The translations under genes and the position numbers were made by a program. From contig NZ_QTQI01000004.1 in assembly GCF_003853705.1 (NCBI RefSeq), positions 124,001-188,000 on the forward strand: DNA of 64,000 nt. The letters are read 5' to 3'. Under the pieces are notes generated by a model. That model had not been told where the DNA came from and did no database searches. It was given only the letters and a program-made list of their open reading frames with translations. Origin of the DNA: Burkholderia sp. Bp8992. GTDB lineage: Bacteria > Pseudomonadota > Gammaproteobacteria > Burkholderiales > Burkholderiaceae. This document shows, piece after piece, positions 55,101 through 63,295 of the stretch. How positions within the stretch are numbered: the stretch's first letter is position 1; the number at the start of each line of letters is the position of its first letter.

Positions 55101-55542
55101 AAATGATCATGATGCCGCCCGGCTTCAGCACCCGACGCGCCTCGCGCATGAACGCTTCATGCTCGCGAAAATGCTCCAGCGTCTCATAGGAGTTGAGAAT
55201 GTCGACCGACGCGTCGGCAAGGGGAATCTGCGTGGCGCTTCCCCACTCAAACCGGAGGTTAGGTACGTCACCATAGCGGGCCTTCGCATTTTCGACTGCT
55301 TGCGGGTCGACATCGACACCGGTCACGGAGCGCGCCGCCTGCGCGAGCAACGCGGACCCATAGCCCTCCCCCGAAGCGATATCGAGTACGTCCTTGCCTG
55401 CGCAGATCGCCGTCGAGAAAAGATACCGATGGTAATGCTCGTACTGAATAGGCCCCGCAACGCCCGGAAGATATCGCTCACCCGTGAACGAGTGGTCATC
55501 TTCCGAGGCTTTGAATCGAAAAATTCGCTCTTGCTTGATCAT
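52147..55542 (-). CDS. Methyltransferase / coiled-coil / GT2-like / GT4 fusion protein
   Basis: 1131-residue multidomain protein. Residues 35-240 are a class I SAM methyltransferase with DVLDIASGEGYGSALL (51-66) and NSYETLEHFREHE. Residues 268-430 form a long coiled coil whose EI(G/V)RL units start at 273, 287, 308 and 329, spacings of 14, 21 and 21. The motif STSWRVTKPLR follows (433-443). Residues 495-735 resemble a GT2 fold but have MSDVLL where a DxD is expected. Residues 748-1115 are a GT4 domain with FVGGFAHRPNIDAVQ and PLRFGAGIKGKVV. It starts at ATG 55542; a longer frame reaches 55884. It lies beside wzt. I infer a chain-modifying and possibly length-setting role. Confidence 0.87.
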   Translation of the reverse strand: MIKQERIFRFKASEDDHSFTGERYLPGVAGPIQYEHYHRYLFSTAICAGKDVLDIASGEGYGSALLAQAARSVTGVDVDPQAVENAKARYGDVPNLRFEWGSATQIPLADASVDILNSYETLEHFREHEAFMREARRVLKPGGIMIISTPNRPIYSPPGSPPNEYHVRELDREEFVQWLKSGFQNFVLYEQKPLAGSLLQKEGRSGERRINCWSEHEIGEYRETAGVLDPVYFIAIASDGPIPEMDDNLLDGGVSFTRYDQARNAHIGTQAAEIVRLTTETMARGDEIGRLTAEAVRLTDEVLRRDEEIGRLTVETVRLNDVIIANNSEIGRLSAEVDRLNRTVSTLTEATERRDEAMTTSRKVLESLDVQNNTSTVLAARVDELTDQLKHAEGVLGTQVQDSDGGRESDPSTVALLTENESLRRQLKQITNSTSWRVTKPLRYAARRIRAKQQGAGTAPASRPGATTGQSTPIAEVDGLSSLTLRPFEQASAPRATIVVLQSQGGAAMRACLAALSHHTTSVAYRIFAVGEIDAKLAAESGVRVIGDPRATRSMSALAEHVGDVSGSEFIVLMSDVLLARPGWLAAIDEAFERFTDATAVSAVILERNGTVHAAGGVIDAGAHLLAAHAGVNSDDVTIQNVTEIKAASPGFIAVRNDAWGRAWRFEEEMPVLTTGFVALTLDLFARGEKTYLQPFARFVMSNAAQASLPTDDGNWDDAYERWLLRQHYDTLFRVDRPFGDVLTSPQRPKVVIVDAFVPKPDQDSGSVDVYWYMRIFREFGYDVSFIAAFEQSPPVAYMDALRRWGVRVQCASDLASLNQLFMEEVADARVVVAQRIIVARHLVEPLRRGAPHVKLVFGTVDLHYLREERAAIHDRSPEALEEALMLRRTEIQTVREADATIVVSRLENDVLKELAPQANVHRIPIPRMPTRSGRTFDERSGVVFVGGFAHRPNIDAVQFLVEEIWPIVRRSQPTAELRIVGSGVTDYIRSLDNPAMGVKIVGFVENLGDVLDVARVSVAPLRFGAGIKGKVVSSLLHGVPSVLSKIASEGMGLVAGEQVLEGDSAEEIAAAIVKLLEDPQLWQRVADAGFAAAVAEYSVETVAARMSTLLASINVLDGERNLRPGAFDIH
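54520..54726 (-). repeat. Heptad-phased tandem repeats encoding the coiled coil of the fusion protein
   Basis: In the minus-strand gene, codons 273-341 contain four related units beginning EI(G/V)RL(T/S). Unit starts are 14, 21 and 21 codons apart, so every shift is a whole number of heptads. Related 63-bp DNA units are seen, for example GCGGCCGATTTC-type runs near 54547, 54610 and 54673 on the plus strand. This suggests tandem duplication that preserves coiled-coil register. Confidence 0.75.
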
Positions 55543-55658
55543 TTGAGAATCCTGCTCTGCAAACTTGCAAAAATCTTGTAAGTAATCTCGCCGAACACGT
55601 GACGACAACTTCACGCCGGGAGGTTGTGCTCGTGCCTGCGGATCAAATCCGTTCCGCG

Positions 55659-57029
55659 CTACATCTCTTCGGACAGTCCGGCATGCACCATCGGAACGCC
55701 CACGAGCGCATGTCTCACGCGGGATGCGTGCACGCGAAGGGGTAATGCGTCGTGGATCCAGTGATGCTGAACGTGGTCGTATTGCGTACCCTCCGCAATC
55801 GCGACGTTGATCGAGAAAGCACCCGCCGGAAGAACCGGCATAACGAAGGTGAACTCCGCGCACAGCACGTCGCCCGCGTCGCACGAAACGGGCCGTTCGG
55901 CGAAGGTCGCGAACGTGTTGTCTCCCGTCAGTTCCTGGCCTCGTTCGTTCTTGAGATAGAAACCGACGATCGGGGAAACCAGCGGCTCGGCGATTTCAAT
56001 TGTCACGCGCAACGTAATCGACTCGCCACCGACGATCCACTCGAGCCTGCGCTCCTGATCGTCGAAGAATGCGACATCGACGATTCGCGCCCCCCCCTCG
56101 CCAAAAGCCTGCGACTCGTGATTGAACGCCAGCACCTGGATGTCGTTGCGAAACGGGGACGCGTTGAAGCGTTCGCGACGGAAATCCACTGCGCTTTCGT
56201 GAGGTTCCAACTCCACGGGCACCGCCGCCACGACCGCTCCGCCCGTGCTGTAGCGCGCCTCCAGATACGCCGCACAAACTTCCGCCGGCTTCCCCTGCGC
56301 GACAATCCGTCCACTGTCGATCCAGATGACGCGTGAGCACAGCTTTCTGATCGTCGACGTATCGTGACTGACGAACAGGATGGTTCCATGTTGCTTGAAT
56401 TCGTGCAGGAAACGAAAGCACTTCTGATTGAAAAATGCGTCGCCAACCGCCAGTGCCTCGTCGATCACCAGGATGTCCGCGTCGACATGCGCGATGACTG
56501 CAAACGCCAGACGGACAAACATGCCGCTCGAATAGGTCTTGACGGGCTGATCGATAAACTCGCCGATGTCCGCGAAATCGACGATCGACTCGTAGCGATC
56601 GTCGATCTGCTGACGAGACAGCCCGTACAGTTGTGCATTCAGATAGATGTTTTCGCGGCCGGTGTACTCGACGTCGAAGCCTGAGCCGAGTTCGAGCAGC
56701 GCGGCAACCTTGCCGCGCACGGTGATATTGCCGCGAGTCGGAGCCAGCGTGCCGCAGACGATCTGGAGCAAGGTGCTCTTGCCCGACCCGTTGCGCCCCA
56801 CGATGCCGACGGTTTCTCCGGCTGCAACGGCGAAACTCACGTCATGAAGGGCCCAAAATACGTTCGACTGCACTTCGGCTTGCCGATCCGTCGCCTGTCG
56901 CGTCGCCGAGCCTTGCACGAGTCGCGCAATGGCACCGAGCACACCTCTCTTCAACCGGTCGCCGGGTCGCTCGTAGGACTCAAAACCCTTGCTGATGCCG
57001 TGAGATTCGATCGCGATATTGTCAGACAT
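55659..57029 (-). CDS. wzt: O-polysaccharide ABC transporter ATPase Wzt (copy 1) with C-terminal carbohydrate-binding domain
   Basis: 456-residue ABC ATPase. The Walker A is GRNGSGKST (78-86), the N-terminal segment is SKGFESYERPGDRLKRGV, the signature is YSSGMFVRLAFA, and the Walker B is DILVIDEALAVGD. Residues about 300-456 form a separate Wzt_C beta-sandwich domain (WIVGGESITLRVTIE, FVMPVLPAGAFSINVAIAEG) that in other systems recognises the modified end of the O-chain. It is on the minus strand, divergent from wzm, and precedes the fusion gene by 116 bp. It is a clear paralogue of the second wzt at 58345. Confidence 0.92.
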   Translation of the reverse strand: MSDNIAIESHGISKGFESYERPGDRLKRGVLGAIARLVQGSATRQATDRQAEVQSNVFWALHDVSFAVAAGETVGIVGRNGSGKSTLLQIVCGTLAPTRGNITVRGKVAALLELGSGFDVEYTGRENIYLNAQLYGLSRQQIDDRYESIVDFADIGEFIDQPVKTYSSGMFVRLAFAVIAHVDADILVIDEALAVGDAFFNQKCFRFLHEFKQHGTILFVSHDTSTIRKLCSRVIWIDSGRIVAQGKPAEVCAAYLEARYSTGGAVVAAVPVELEPHESAVDFRRERFNASPFRNDIQVLAFNHESQAFGEGGARIVDVAFFDDQERRLEWIVGGESITLRVTIEIAEPLVSPIVGFYLKNERGQELTGDNTFATFAERPVSCDAGDVLCAEFTFVMPVLPAGAFSINVAIAEGTQYDHVQHHWIHDALPLRVHASRVRHALVGVPMVHAGLSEEM

Positions 57030-57530
57030 ATGGATTCATTCTTCGCATCCCGTCCGGACACGATGCCAACCTATGGATTGCGATCGGATGGATCGGTCCA
57101 GTGATGTGCCATCAGTCGCTGATGGTAAACAACGAATCCTACCACGACGCATCATTTCATAATATGGAAAATCGACACTGGAAGCCCCGGACAAGGCGTT
57201 CTCCGGGGCCGGAATTCCGTTCGAGGTCGGCTCACCGCCTGGAAATGCCAACGATCGGCGCTGATCCGCTATCCCGTACACGCATCCGGGATTGCTTGCG
57301 ACATTTACACTTCGACACACGCCGCGACCGGAGCAACGTCGGTCCGCAGGTGAACCACTATGCGATAATTCGCATGCACCAGAATGGCCTCCGGGCCAAG
57401 CAAAGCACTGGACCGCAGGCGCTGCACCGGCCTGACGCCCGCCTGCGATCATCGAATCGCGGCTGCACGGATCCGCTTTCCCGCCGGCTCGTTGTGCCGT
57501 GCCACACCCGCTGACCTTGTCGTCGAACTT
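57030..57530. other. 501-bp divergent region between wzt copy 1 and wzm
   Basis: No convincing gene. Frames across it are short and start or end inside neighbours. TGCGATAATTCGCA at 57361-57374 is a perfect 5-bp-arm palindrome and also contains an extended -10 (TGCGATAAT). It could be the wzm promoter, with a leader of about 155 nt; the -35 is poor. An A+T-rich stretch at 57120-57175 may hold the wzt promoter. The remainder looks like featureless spacer or decayed coding DNA. Confidence 0.45.
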
Positions 57531-58355
57531 ATGCAAAGCTTTAGTCTTTCGCCGCGATCTCTCGCCGCTTCACTGGTGAAAAATCGCCGCCTGATGCTCG
57601 ATCTCGCGCGCCGCGACGCCGTGGGACGTTACAAGGGGTCCTTTCTAGGCATCTTCTGGTCGCTGCTCACCCCCCTCATGATGCTGAGTGTCTATACGTT
57701 CGTGTTCAGCGAAGTGTTCAAGTCCCGCTGGAACGATGCATCACACGCAGCATCGAAGGGCGAGTTCGCCGTGGTGCTGTTCGCCGGAATGATCGTGTTC
57801 AACCTGTTTTCCGAATGCGTGAACAGGGCACCGGGACAAATCCTGTCCCACTCCAACTTCGTCAAGAAGATCGTGTTCCCGCTCGAGATCCTGCCGTGCG
57901 TGACGCTGTTGTCGGCACTGTTTCACCTCAGCGTGAGCGTCAGCATCCTGCTGGTGGCCGAATGGATCGTCGTCGGCAGCGTGCCGTTGACTGCTTTTCT
58001 GTTCCCCATCGTGCTCGCACCGCTCTGTGTATTCATCATGGGCGTGAGCTGGATCCTGTCCGCCACCGGCGTCTATCTCCGCGACATCGGACAAACCGTG
58101 GGTATCGTCATCACTGCGATGATGTTCCTCTCGCCCGTGTTCTTCCCGGTGTCTTCGCTGCCGGAGCAGTTCCGCGGCTTCGTCTATTTGAATCCGATGA
58201 CCTATCCAATCGAACAAGGTCGTGACGTTCTCATTTGGGGGCACATGATCGACTGGAATCGGTGGTCCATCTATTCGATCATGGCCATCGCCGTTGCATG
58301 GATTGGCTTCGCTTGGTTCCAGAAGACGCGCCGGGGTTTCGCCGATGTCATCTGA
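57531..58355 (+). CDS. wzm: O-polysaccharide ABC transporter permease Wzm
   Basis: 274-residue ABC-2 type permease with six membrane helices. The cytoplasmic N-terminus has LARRDAVGRYKGSFLGIFWSLLTPLMMLSVYTFVF (quoted as RRDAVGRYKGSFLGIFW), the canonical Wzm gate helix. NFVKKIVFPLEILP is the coupling segment. The C-terminal FLSPVFFPVSSLPEQFRGFVYLNPMTYPIE is also family-typical (quoted as SPVFFPVSSLPEQFRG). It exports undecaprenyl-linked O-polysaccharide across the inner membrane. It overlaps the second wzt by 11 bp. It is the only Wzm in the window, although there are two Wzt proteins. Confidence 0.93.
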   Translation: MQSFSLSPRSLAASLVKNRRLMLDLARRDAVGRYKGSFLGIFWSLLTPLMMLSVYTFVFSEVFKSRWNDASHAASKGEFAVVLFAGMIVFNLFSECVNRAPGQILSHSNFVKKIVFPLEILPCVTLLSALFHLSVSVSILLVAEWIVVGSVPLTAFLFPIVLAPLCVFIMGVSWILSATGVYLRDIGQTVGIVITAMMFLSPVFFPVSSLPEQFRGFVYLNPMTYPIEQGRDVLIWGHMIDWNRWSIYSIMAIAVAWIGFAWFQKTRRGFADVI

Positions 58356-59745
58356 CGTTGTCATCCGCGCCGCGTCGCTCGCCAAAGGATTCGAGTCCTA
58401 TCGCAAACCGTCCGACCGTCTGAAACGCAGTGTCCTCAGCTTGCTGAGCGGGCTTGCGCCGGTTCCGACCGTACGCGAATCGCTGCGCCAGCGTGCGCAG
58501 GCGTGCACCCGGATGTTCTGGGCGCTTAAAAACGTCGATTTCGAGATTAAGCGCGGAGAAACGGTTGGCATCATCGGCCGCAATGGGTCCGGCAAGAGCA
58601 CGTTGCTGCAAATCATCTGCGGCACACTTGCTCCCACGAGTGGCACGGTAGAAACCCAGGGCCGCATTGCCGCGTTGCTCGAACTGGGTTCCGGGTTCGA
58701 TGCCGAATACTCTGGCCGCGAAAACATCTACATCAACGGCCAGCTGCACGGCCTGACCCGCGAGCAGATCGATTCGCGCGTCGACGAGATCATTGCATTC
58801 GCCGATATCGGCCACTTCATCGATCAGCCCGTCAAGACCTATTCGAGCGGCATGTTCGTCCGCCTCGCGTTCGCTGTCATCGCGCACGTCGATGCAGACA
58901 TCCTGGTCATCGACGAGGCGCTGGCCGTTGGCGACGCATTCTTTACGCAAAAATGCATGCGTTTCCTGCGTCGCTTTCAACAGACCGGGACGGTTTTGTT
59001 CGTCAGCCATGATTCGTCCGCCATCCGCAGCCTGTGCGACCGGGTCATCTGGCTGGATAGAGGTGTGATGCGCGAGTCGGGAAGCGCGAAAACCGTCTGT
59101 ATGAACTACTTCGAGGCGTTTTATCGGAAAAGTGGCGAGGACGGCGTGTCTCGTGTTGAATCCGACACTAGGAGGTTCGACGTAACCGCCATCGGCAACG
59201 AACCACGCGCAGATCAGCGCAGCCAATTCCCGCGCAACACGATCGATACACTACCGGCGCTGCCGAGCGTCGATCTGGATCCCCACGAACTTCCCGCGCA
59301 ACGTGAATCGATGCTGATCGAATCCACGACCCTCACCAACACGAAAGGGGCGCCGGTTACCTGGGTCACAGGTGGCGAACGGGTTTCACTTCGGATTCGC
59401 ATCCGTCGAACCGAATCCGACACGCCGCACATTGCGTTCTTCGTCAAGGACCGACTCGGACAGCCACTGTTTGGTGACGATAGCGTATTCGCGCTGCGGG
59501 AAGTCGGTTCGCCGTCACCGAACGGAAGCCATGTCGTCGCAGAGTTTCATTTCGGCATGCCGATTCTTCCGCCCGGCGACTACGCGTTCACCGTGCTCGT
59601 CGCGGCACCGACCGACAATCGCATCCGCATACTCGACTGTGTGCACGACGCCATTATCGTGAAGTCGGAGTCTGCCCGTGTCGCGACCGGCCTCGTCGGT
59701 GTTCCGATGAATCGCATCGAGCTCTTTGTTCGCGAAACGGCATAA
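58345..59745 (+). CDS. wzt: O-polysaccharide ABC transporter ATPase Wzt (copy 2) with C-terminal carbohydrate-binding domain
   Basis: 466-residue ABC ATPase. Residues 1-250 align without gaps to copy 1: AKGFESYRKPSDRLKRSV, Walker A GRNGSGKST again at 78-86, YSSGMFVRLAFA and DILVIDEALAVGD. The C-terminal domain (about 325-466) is a diverged Wzt_C with WVTGGERVSLRIRI and FHFGMPILPPGDYAFTVLV. Both copies end with a VGVPM motif. It is coupled to wzm by an 11-bp overlap and is therefore its primary partner. The different binding domain suggests a different recognised chain end. Confidence 0.92.
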   Translation: MSSDVVIRAASLAKGFESYRKPSDRLKRSVLSLLSGLAPVPTVRESLRQRAQACTRMFWALKNVDFEIKRGETVGIIGRNGSGKSTLLQIICGTLAPTSGTVETQGRIAALLELGSGFDAEYSGRENIYINGQLHGLTREQIDSRVDEIIAFADIGHFIDQPVKTYSSGMFVRLAFAVIAHVDADILVIDEALAVGDAFFTQKCMRFLRRFQQTGTVLFVSHDSSAIRSLCDRVIWLDRGVMRESGSAKTVCMNYFEAFYRKSGEDGVSRVESDTRRFDVTAIGNEPRADQRSQFPRNTIDTLPALPSVDLDPHELPAQRESMLIESTTLTNTKGAPVTWVTGGERVSLRIRIRRTESDTPHIAFFVKDRLGQPLFGDDSVFALREVGSPSPNGSHVVAEFHFGMPILPPGDYAFTVLVAAPTDNRIRILDCVHDAIIVKSESARVATGLVGVPMNRIELFVRETA

Positions 59746-59806
59746 CACGCATCAGTCCGTTTGAGGATCCGATCAACCCACACCGACTGGGCCCCGAATT
59801 ACCCAT

Positions 59807-61963
59807 ATGACTTCCGGCCAACATCGCGCCCCACACGATTCGACCGAGCACGATGCCCATTCCCGTGACGACGTAGAGGGCAGCGCATCGGCACAGCGTA
59901 TTGTCGAACTAGAACGTGAACTCGCGGGCCTGCGCAAGGAAAATGTCCTGCGTGCGAATGCCGAAGCCGATCGAATCCGGCTCGAGGATGAACTGCGAAA
60001 CATCCACGCGTCGCTATCGTGGCGCCTGACTTCACCACTTCGACGCGTGACCTCTGCAATCCGCGTGGCCGGCATCGTCGTGGCAACGATCCGGCGCCAG
60101 GCGGTCGTCCGCGGCAGCCTGCCGAGCGCGCTCGGGCACTACGCGGCCATGCTCAAGAGGGAAGGCCTCCAGGGAATCCGCGCTCGATCCAGGCGCCTCC
60201 GTGATGGCGGAGGATTCGCCGATGCCCCGCCGCCCGATGAGGTCTATCATGACTGGATCGACAAGTTCGATCGGTTCGGCGACGCGGAACGTGCGGCCGC
60301 CGAAAGCGCGCTGCAATCGTTCGAACATCGGCCGCTGATTTCAATCGTCGTTCCGACGTATAACAGCAATCCGTCGCACCTCGAAGCCATGATTCGTTCC
60401 GTGCAGGAGCAGGTCTACCCGTTCTGGGAGCTCTGTATCGCGGACGACGCATCTCCGGACGAGACTACGCGCGAAATCCTAACGCGCCATCAGGCGCAGG
60501 ATTCTCGAATCCGACTGGTGTTTCGTACCAAGAATGGTCATATCTCCGAAGCCAGCAATAGCGCCCTCTCGCTGGCAACCGGTGAATTCGTCGCGCTGCT
60601 GGATCACGACGACCTCCTCCCGCCTCACGCACTGTTCGTCGTTGCGCAATACGTCAACCGCTACCCTCGCGCACGCATGTTCTACAGCGACGAGGACAAG
60701 CTGAACGAACGCGGGCAACGAACGGCCCCGTACTTCAAGTGCGACTGGAATCCTGCGTTGTTCCGTACGCAGAACCTGTTCTCGCATCTCGGCGTCATCG
60801 AAACCGCGCTGGTGAGGCAAGCGGGCGGTTTTCGGCGCGGATTCGAAGGAAGCCAGGACTATGATCTCGCGCTTCGATGCGTCGAGATTGCCGGCGATGA
60901 CAGCGTCGTTCATATTCCGCATGTGCTCTATCACTGGCGCATCACGGCCAGCAGCACTGCAGGAACGAGTCATGCCAAGCCGTACGCGTCGACAGCGGCG
61001 CAGCGCGCCATTGAAGGTCATCTCTCGCGCTCCGGCATCGCCGCAAGCGTGGAACAGCCTTTCGGCGAGTTGCCGGTTTTCCGGGTGAGGTACGCGATAC
61101 CCTCCCCTGCCCCTAAGGTGTCCATCATCATCCCGACGCGTGACGGCGTCGCGTTGCTCCGCCAGTGCGTCGAAAGCATCGTCGGACGCACGGTGTACCC
61201 GAACTACGAAATCATCGTCGTCGACAACGGCAGTACCGACGAGGCGACCCTCGCCTATTTCCGGGAGATATTGCTTCGCCCGAACTTCAGGATCGTCAGG
61301 GACGACTCGCCGTTCAATTTCTCTGCGCTGAACAATACCGCCGCAGCAGCAGCGACGGGCACTTTCGTATGCCTGCTGAACAACGATACCGAAGTCATCT
61401 CGCCTGACTGGCTCGACGAAATGGTCGGCATCGCGTCGCAACCGGGCGTCGGTACAGTCGGTGCAGCCCTGTGGTATCCGGACAATTCGCTTCAGCACGG
61501 CGGCGTGCTGCTGGGGCTCGGCGGTATCGCGGGCCACATGCACCACATGCTCAAGCGAGGGAATTTCGGCTACTTCAACCGCGCGGTGTCCGTGCAGGAG
61601 ATGTCTGCCGTCACGGCTGCCTGCCTGCTTGTCAGCAAGCGAATCTATGACGAAGTACACGGCCTTGACGAATCATTTGCCGTCGCCTTCAATGACGTGG
61701 ACTTCTGCTTGCGGGTGCGAGACGCAGGTTACCGAAACGTATGGACGCCGTTCGCCGAGTTGTACCACTACGAATCCGCAACACGCGGTTCCGACATGGC
61801 GCCTGACAAGTACCAGCGCTTCGTGAGTGAGGTGCGTCGAATGGAAGAGCGATGGGGTACCGCACTGAACCGCGACCCGGCGTACAACCCAAATCTTTCC
61901 CTCGCCGTGGACGTCTTGCCGTTCACGTTGGCCAATCCTCCGCGCATCGGAGCGCTCGACTAG
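59807..61963 (+). CDS. Double-GT2 glycosyltransferase with N-terminal coiled coil
   Basis: 718-residue protein. Residues 28-68 form a short coiled coil, followed by SLSWRLTSPLRR (69-80), the same motif found in the fusion protein. The first GT2 domain (177-380) has SIVVPTYNSNP and DHDD (266-269). The second GT2 domain (437-660) has SIIIPTRDGVALLRQC, VVDNGSTDEA and NNDTE (525-529), and the late GLDESFAVAFNDVDFCLRV motif. Two intact active sites imply two linkages made by one polypeptide. It follows wzt copy 2 by 61 bp and probably shares its transcript. It is a likely polymerase of the O-polysaccharide repeat. Confidence 0.9.
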   Translation: MTSGQHRAPHDSTEHDAHSRDDVEGSASAQRIVELERELAGLRKENVLRANAEADRIRLEDELRNIHASLSWRLTSPLRRVTSAIRVAGIVVATIRRQAVVRGSLPSALGHYAAMLKREGLQGIRARSRRLRDGGGFADAPPPDEVYHDWIDKFDRFGDAERAAAESALQSFEHRPLISIVVPTYNSNPSHLEAMIRSVQEQVYPFWELCIADDASPDETTREILTRHQAQDSRIRLVFRTKNGHISEASNSALSLATGEFVALLDHDDLLPPHALFVVAQYVNRYPRARMFYSDEDKLNERGQRTAPYFKCDWNPALFRTQNLFSHLGVIETALVRQAGGFRRGFEGSQDYDLALRCVEIAGDDSVVHIPHVLYHWRITASSTAGTSHAKPYASTAAQRAIEGHLSRSGIAASVEQPFGELPVFRVRYAIPSPAPKVSIIIPTRDGVALLRQCVESIVGRTVYPNYEIIVVDNGSTDEATLAYFREILLRPNFRIVRDDSPFNFSALNNTAAAAATGTFVCLLNNDTEVISPDWLDEMVGIASQPGVGTVGAALWYPDNSLQHGGVLLGLGGIAGHMHHMLKRGNFGYFNRAVSVQEMSAVTAACLLVSKRIYDEVHGLDESFAVAFNDVDFCLRVRDAGYRNVWTPFAELYHYESATRGSDMAPDKYQRFVSEVRRMEERWGTALNRDPAYNPNLSLAVDVLPFTLANPPRIGALD

Positions 61964-61998
61964 GCCAAAGCCCTGCCCGCGTGAAGTGCACGCAACAC

Positions 61999-62029
61999 GG
62001 CGGAGCAGGCTGCTGGCGCCTGTTCCGCC
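61999..62029. terminator. Hairpin between the double-GT2 gene and the convergent methyltransferase gene
   Basis: GGCGGAGCAGG (61999-62009) and CCTGTTCCGCC (62019-62029) pair over 11 positions with one G-T wobble and a 9-nt loop. It lies in the 183-bp gap between convergent genes. No T-run follows. Confidence 0.45.
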
Positions 62030-62146
62030 CCAGTCCATCTGCAGCAGATCAAAAAACATTGGTTGCCGCGTGAACGACAACGCCGGCGAGTGTCGCCGAT
62101 ACGTCGGCTCAATCGATTTAAATTCGATACTCGAGTTTCATCAACT

Positions 62147-62968
62147 TCACATCCATCGACTGACAAATCTTGTCCAGGCAGATGCCGGCAGGGACGATAC
62201 CCCTTGCCGCTGCGACAGGAAGACCCAGTTGTTATAAATTGCGTATGCACGTTCCATGTCAAGGTCCCCGTGAGCAGCCAACATCTCCGACTTGCCAATG
62301 ATGCTGCAATATCGAGTGAGAATATCCTGCCCATAGTCGGTAAAAGCCAATATTCCCTCTTCCCTGGTCGGATCGAGATGAAATTCGGGTTCCCGCAAGT
62401 GAACGATCATCCCGTTCTCAATTATTGCTCGAGGCTCACTTTTGGCAAGGTGCCATTTAACGGGTATCGTAGAAATATGGTAACCACCGGGCTTCAAAAT
62501 ACGTCGAATCTCGGAAAATGCCATTTCAGGGCAAGGAACATGTTCCAGGACGTCTTCAGTGATGATCAGGTCAAATGAACTGTCGTCAAACGACGTAGCC
62601 TGAATATCCTCGCACAGAATTCCATTACGACACTCTCCCGAAGCAGTGCCGTCGATGTATTCACTTGCAACGAGACGCTCGCCAAGCGGGGCCAGAGATT
62701 CAGCGACAGCACCTGCAGTGCTCGCTATATAGACCGTTCCGCGGAATTTTCTTGCAAATTTCCGAAGCGACGCACGGGAATCGCCACTCAACCACAAATC
62801 GAGAATCGACTTCGCAAGATGCCGATTTCTTGCAGAAGATCCACAGTGCTCACAGAGGAAAGAATTGCGCTTGCAGGGAAAATCTACCGGCTCGTATGAC
62901 TTGAAAATGGCTTGCGATCCGCAGACGTGGCAATATCCGCGAGCAATTTGCGTCGGCTCCATACTCAT
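62147..62968 (-). CDS. Class I SAM-dependent methyltransferase with N-terminal zinc ribbon
   Basis: 273-residue protein. Residues 12-45 hold two CxxC pairs (CHVCGSQ and LCEHCGSS), a zinc-ribbon arrangement. The methyltransferase core spans about 75-210 with VYIASTAGAVAESLA in the motif I place, DLIITEDVLEHVPCP (about 132-146) and LKPGGYHISTIPV. Motif I is unusual, lacking the common GxGxG. The second half is aromatic-rich. Base composition is lower in GC. It is opposite in strand to wzm-wzt-GT. It may methylate an O-antigen sugar or its nucleotide precursor. It starts at ATG 62968; an ATG 6 nt later is possible. Confidence 0.8.
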   Translation of the reverse strand: MSMEPTQIARGYCHVCGSQAIFKSYEPVDFPCKRNSFLCEHCGSSARNRHLAKSILDLWLSGDSRASLRKFARKFRGTVYIASTAGAVAESLAPLGERLVASEYIDGTASGECRNGILCEDIQATSFDDSSFDLIITEDVLEHVPCPEMAFSEIRRILKPGGYHISTIPVKWHLAKSEPRAIIENGMIVHLREPEFHLDPTREEGILAFTDYGQDILTRYCSIIGKSEMLAAHGDLDMERAYAIYNNWVFLSQRQGVSSLPASAWTRFVSRWM

Positions 62969-63295
62969 CTCTCAGGTAGACGGTTTGGGTAGGCTGCTGT
63001 TGCCATAGCCGTGGCAATTATCGAGATATTGCTGACTGAAGGCCGATGCCACGGTCTTACATCATATTACATAGAATTATAATTTTGAAAGGAAGTGGGG
63101 TTAATACCAACCCTGACTCATCGTCCAAACCGTCAAATTTTAATTCGCTCGCCTCCAACGCACCACATCAAAACAGCCTGCCAACGCAGGACTACGCCTC
63201 ATCTGAATTCTGATGTGCGGCAAACAGCGCCGCGGCTACAATGCCAATCAAGCGAACCTAACTGAACCGCCTGGCGACACCTTCCGGAATTTTCA
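62969..63295. other. 327-bp A+T-rich intergenic region
   Basis: No gene seen. Around 63060-63090 the sequence is strongly A+T-rich with the palindromic ATTATAAT, giving a TATAAT hexamer on both strands (63078-63083 plus, 63076-63081 minus). It may be the -10 of the minus-strand methyltransferase gene, but no matching -35 is evident. Both flanking genes are on the minus strand. Confidence 0.45.
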
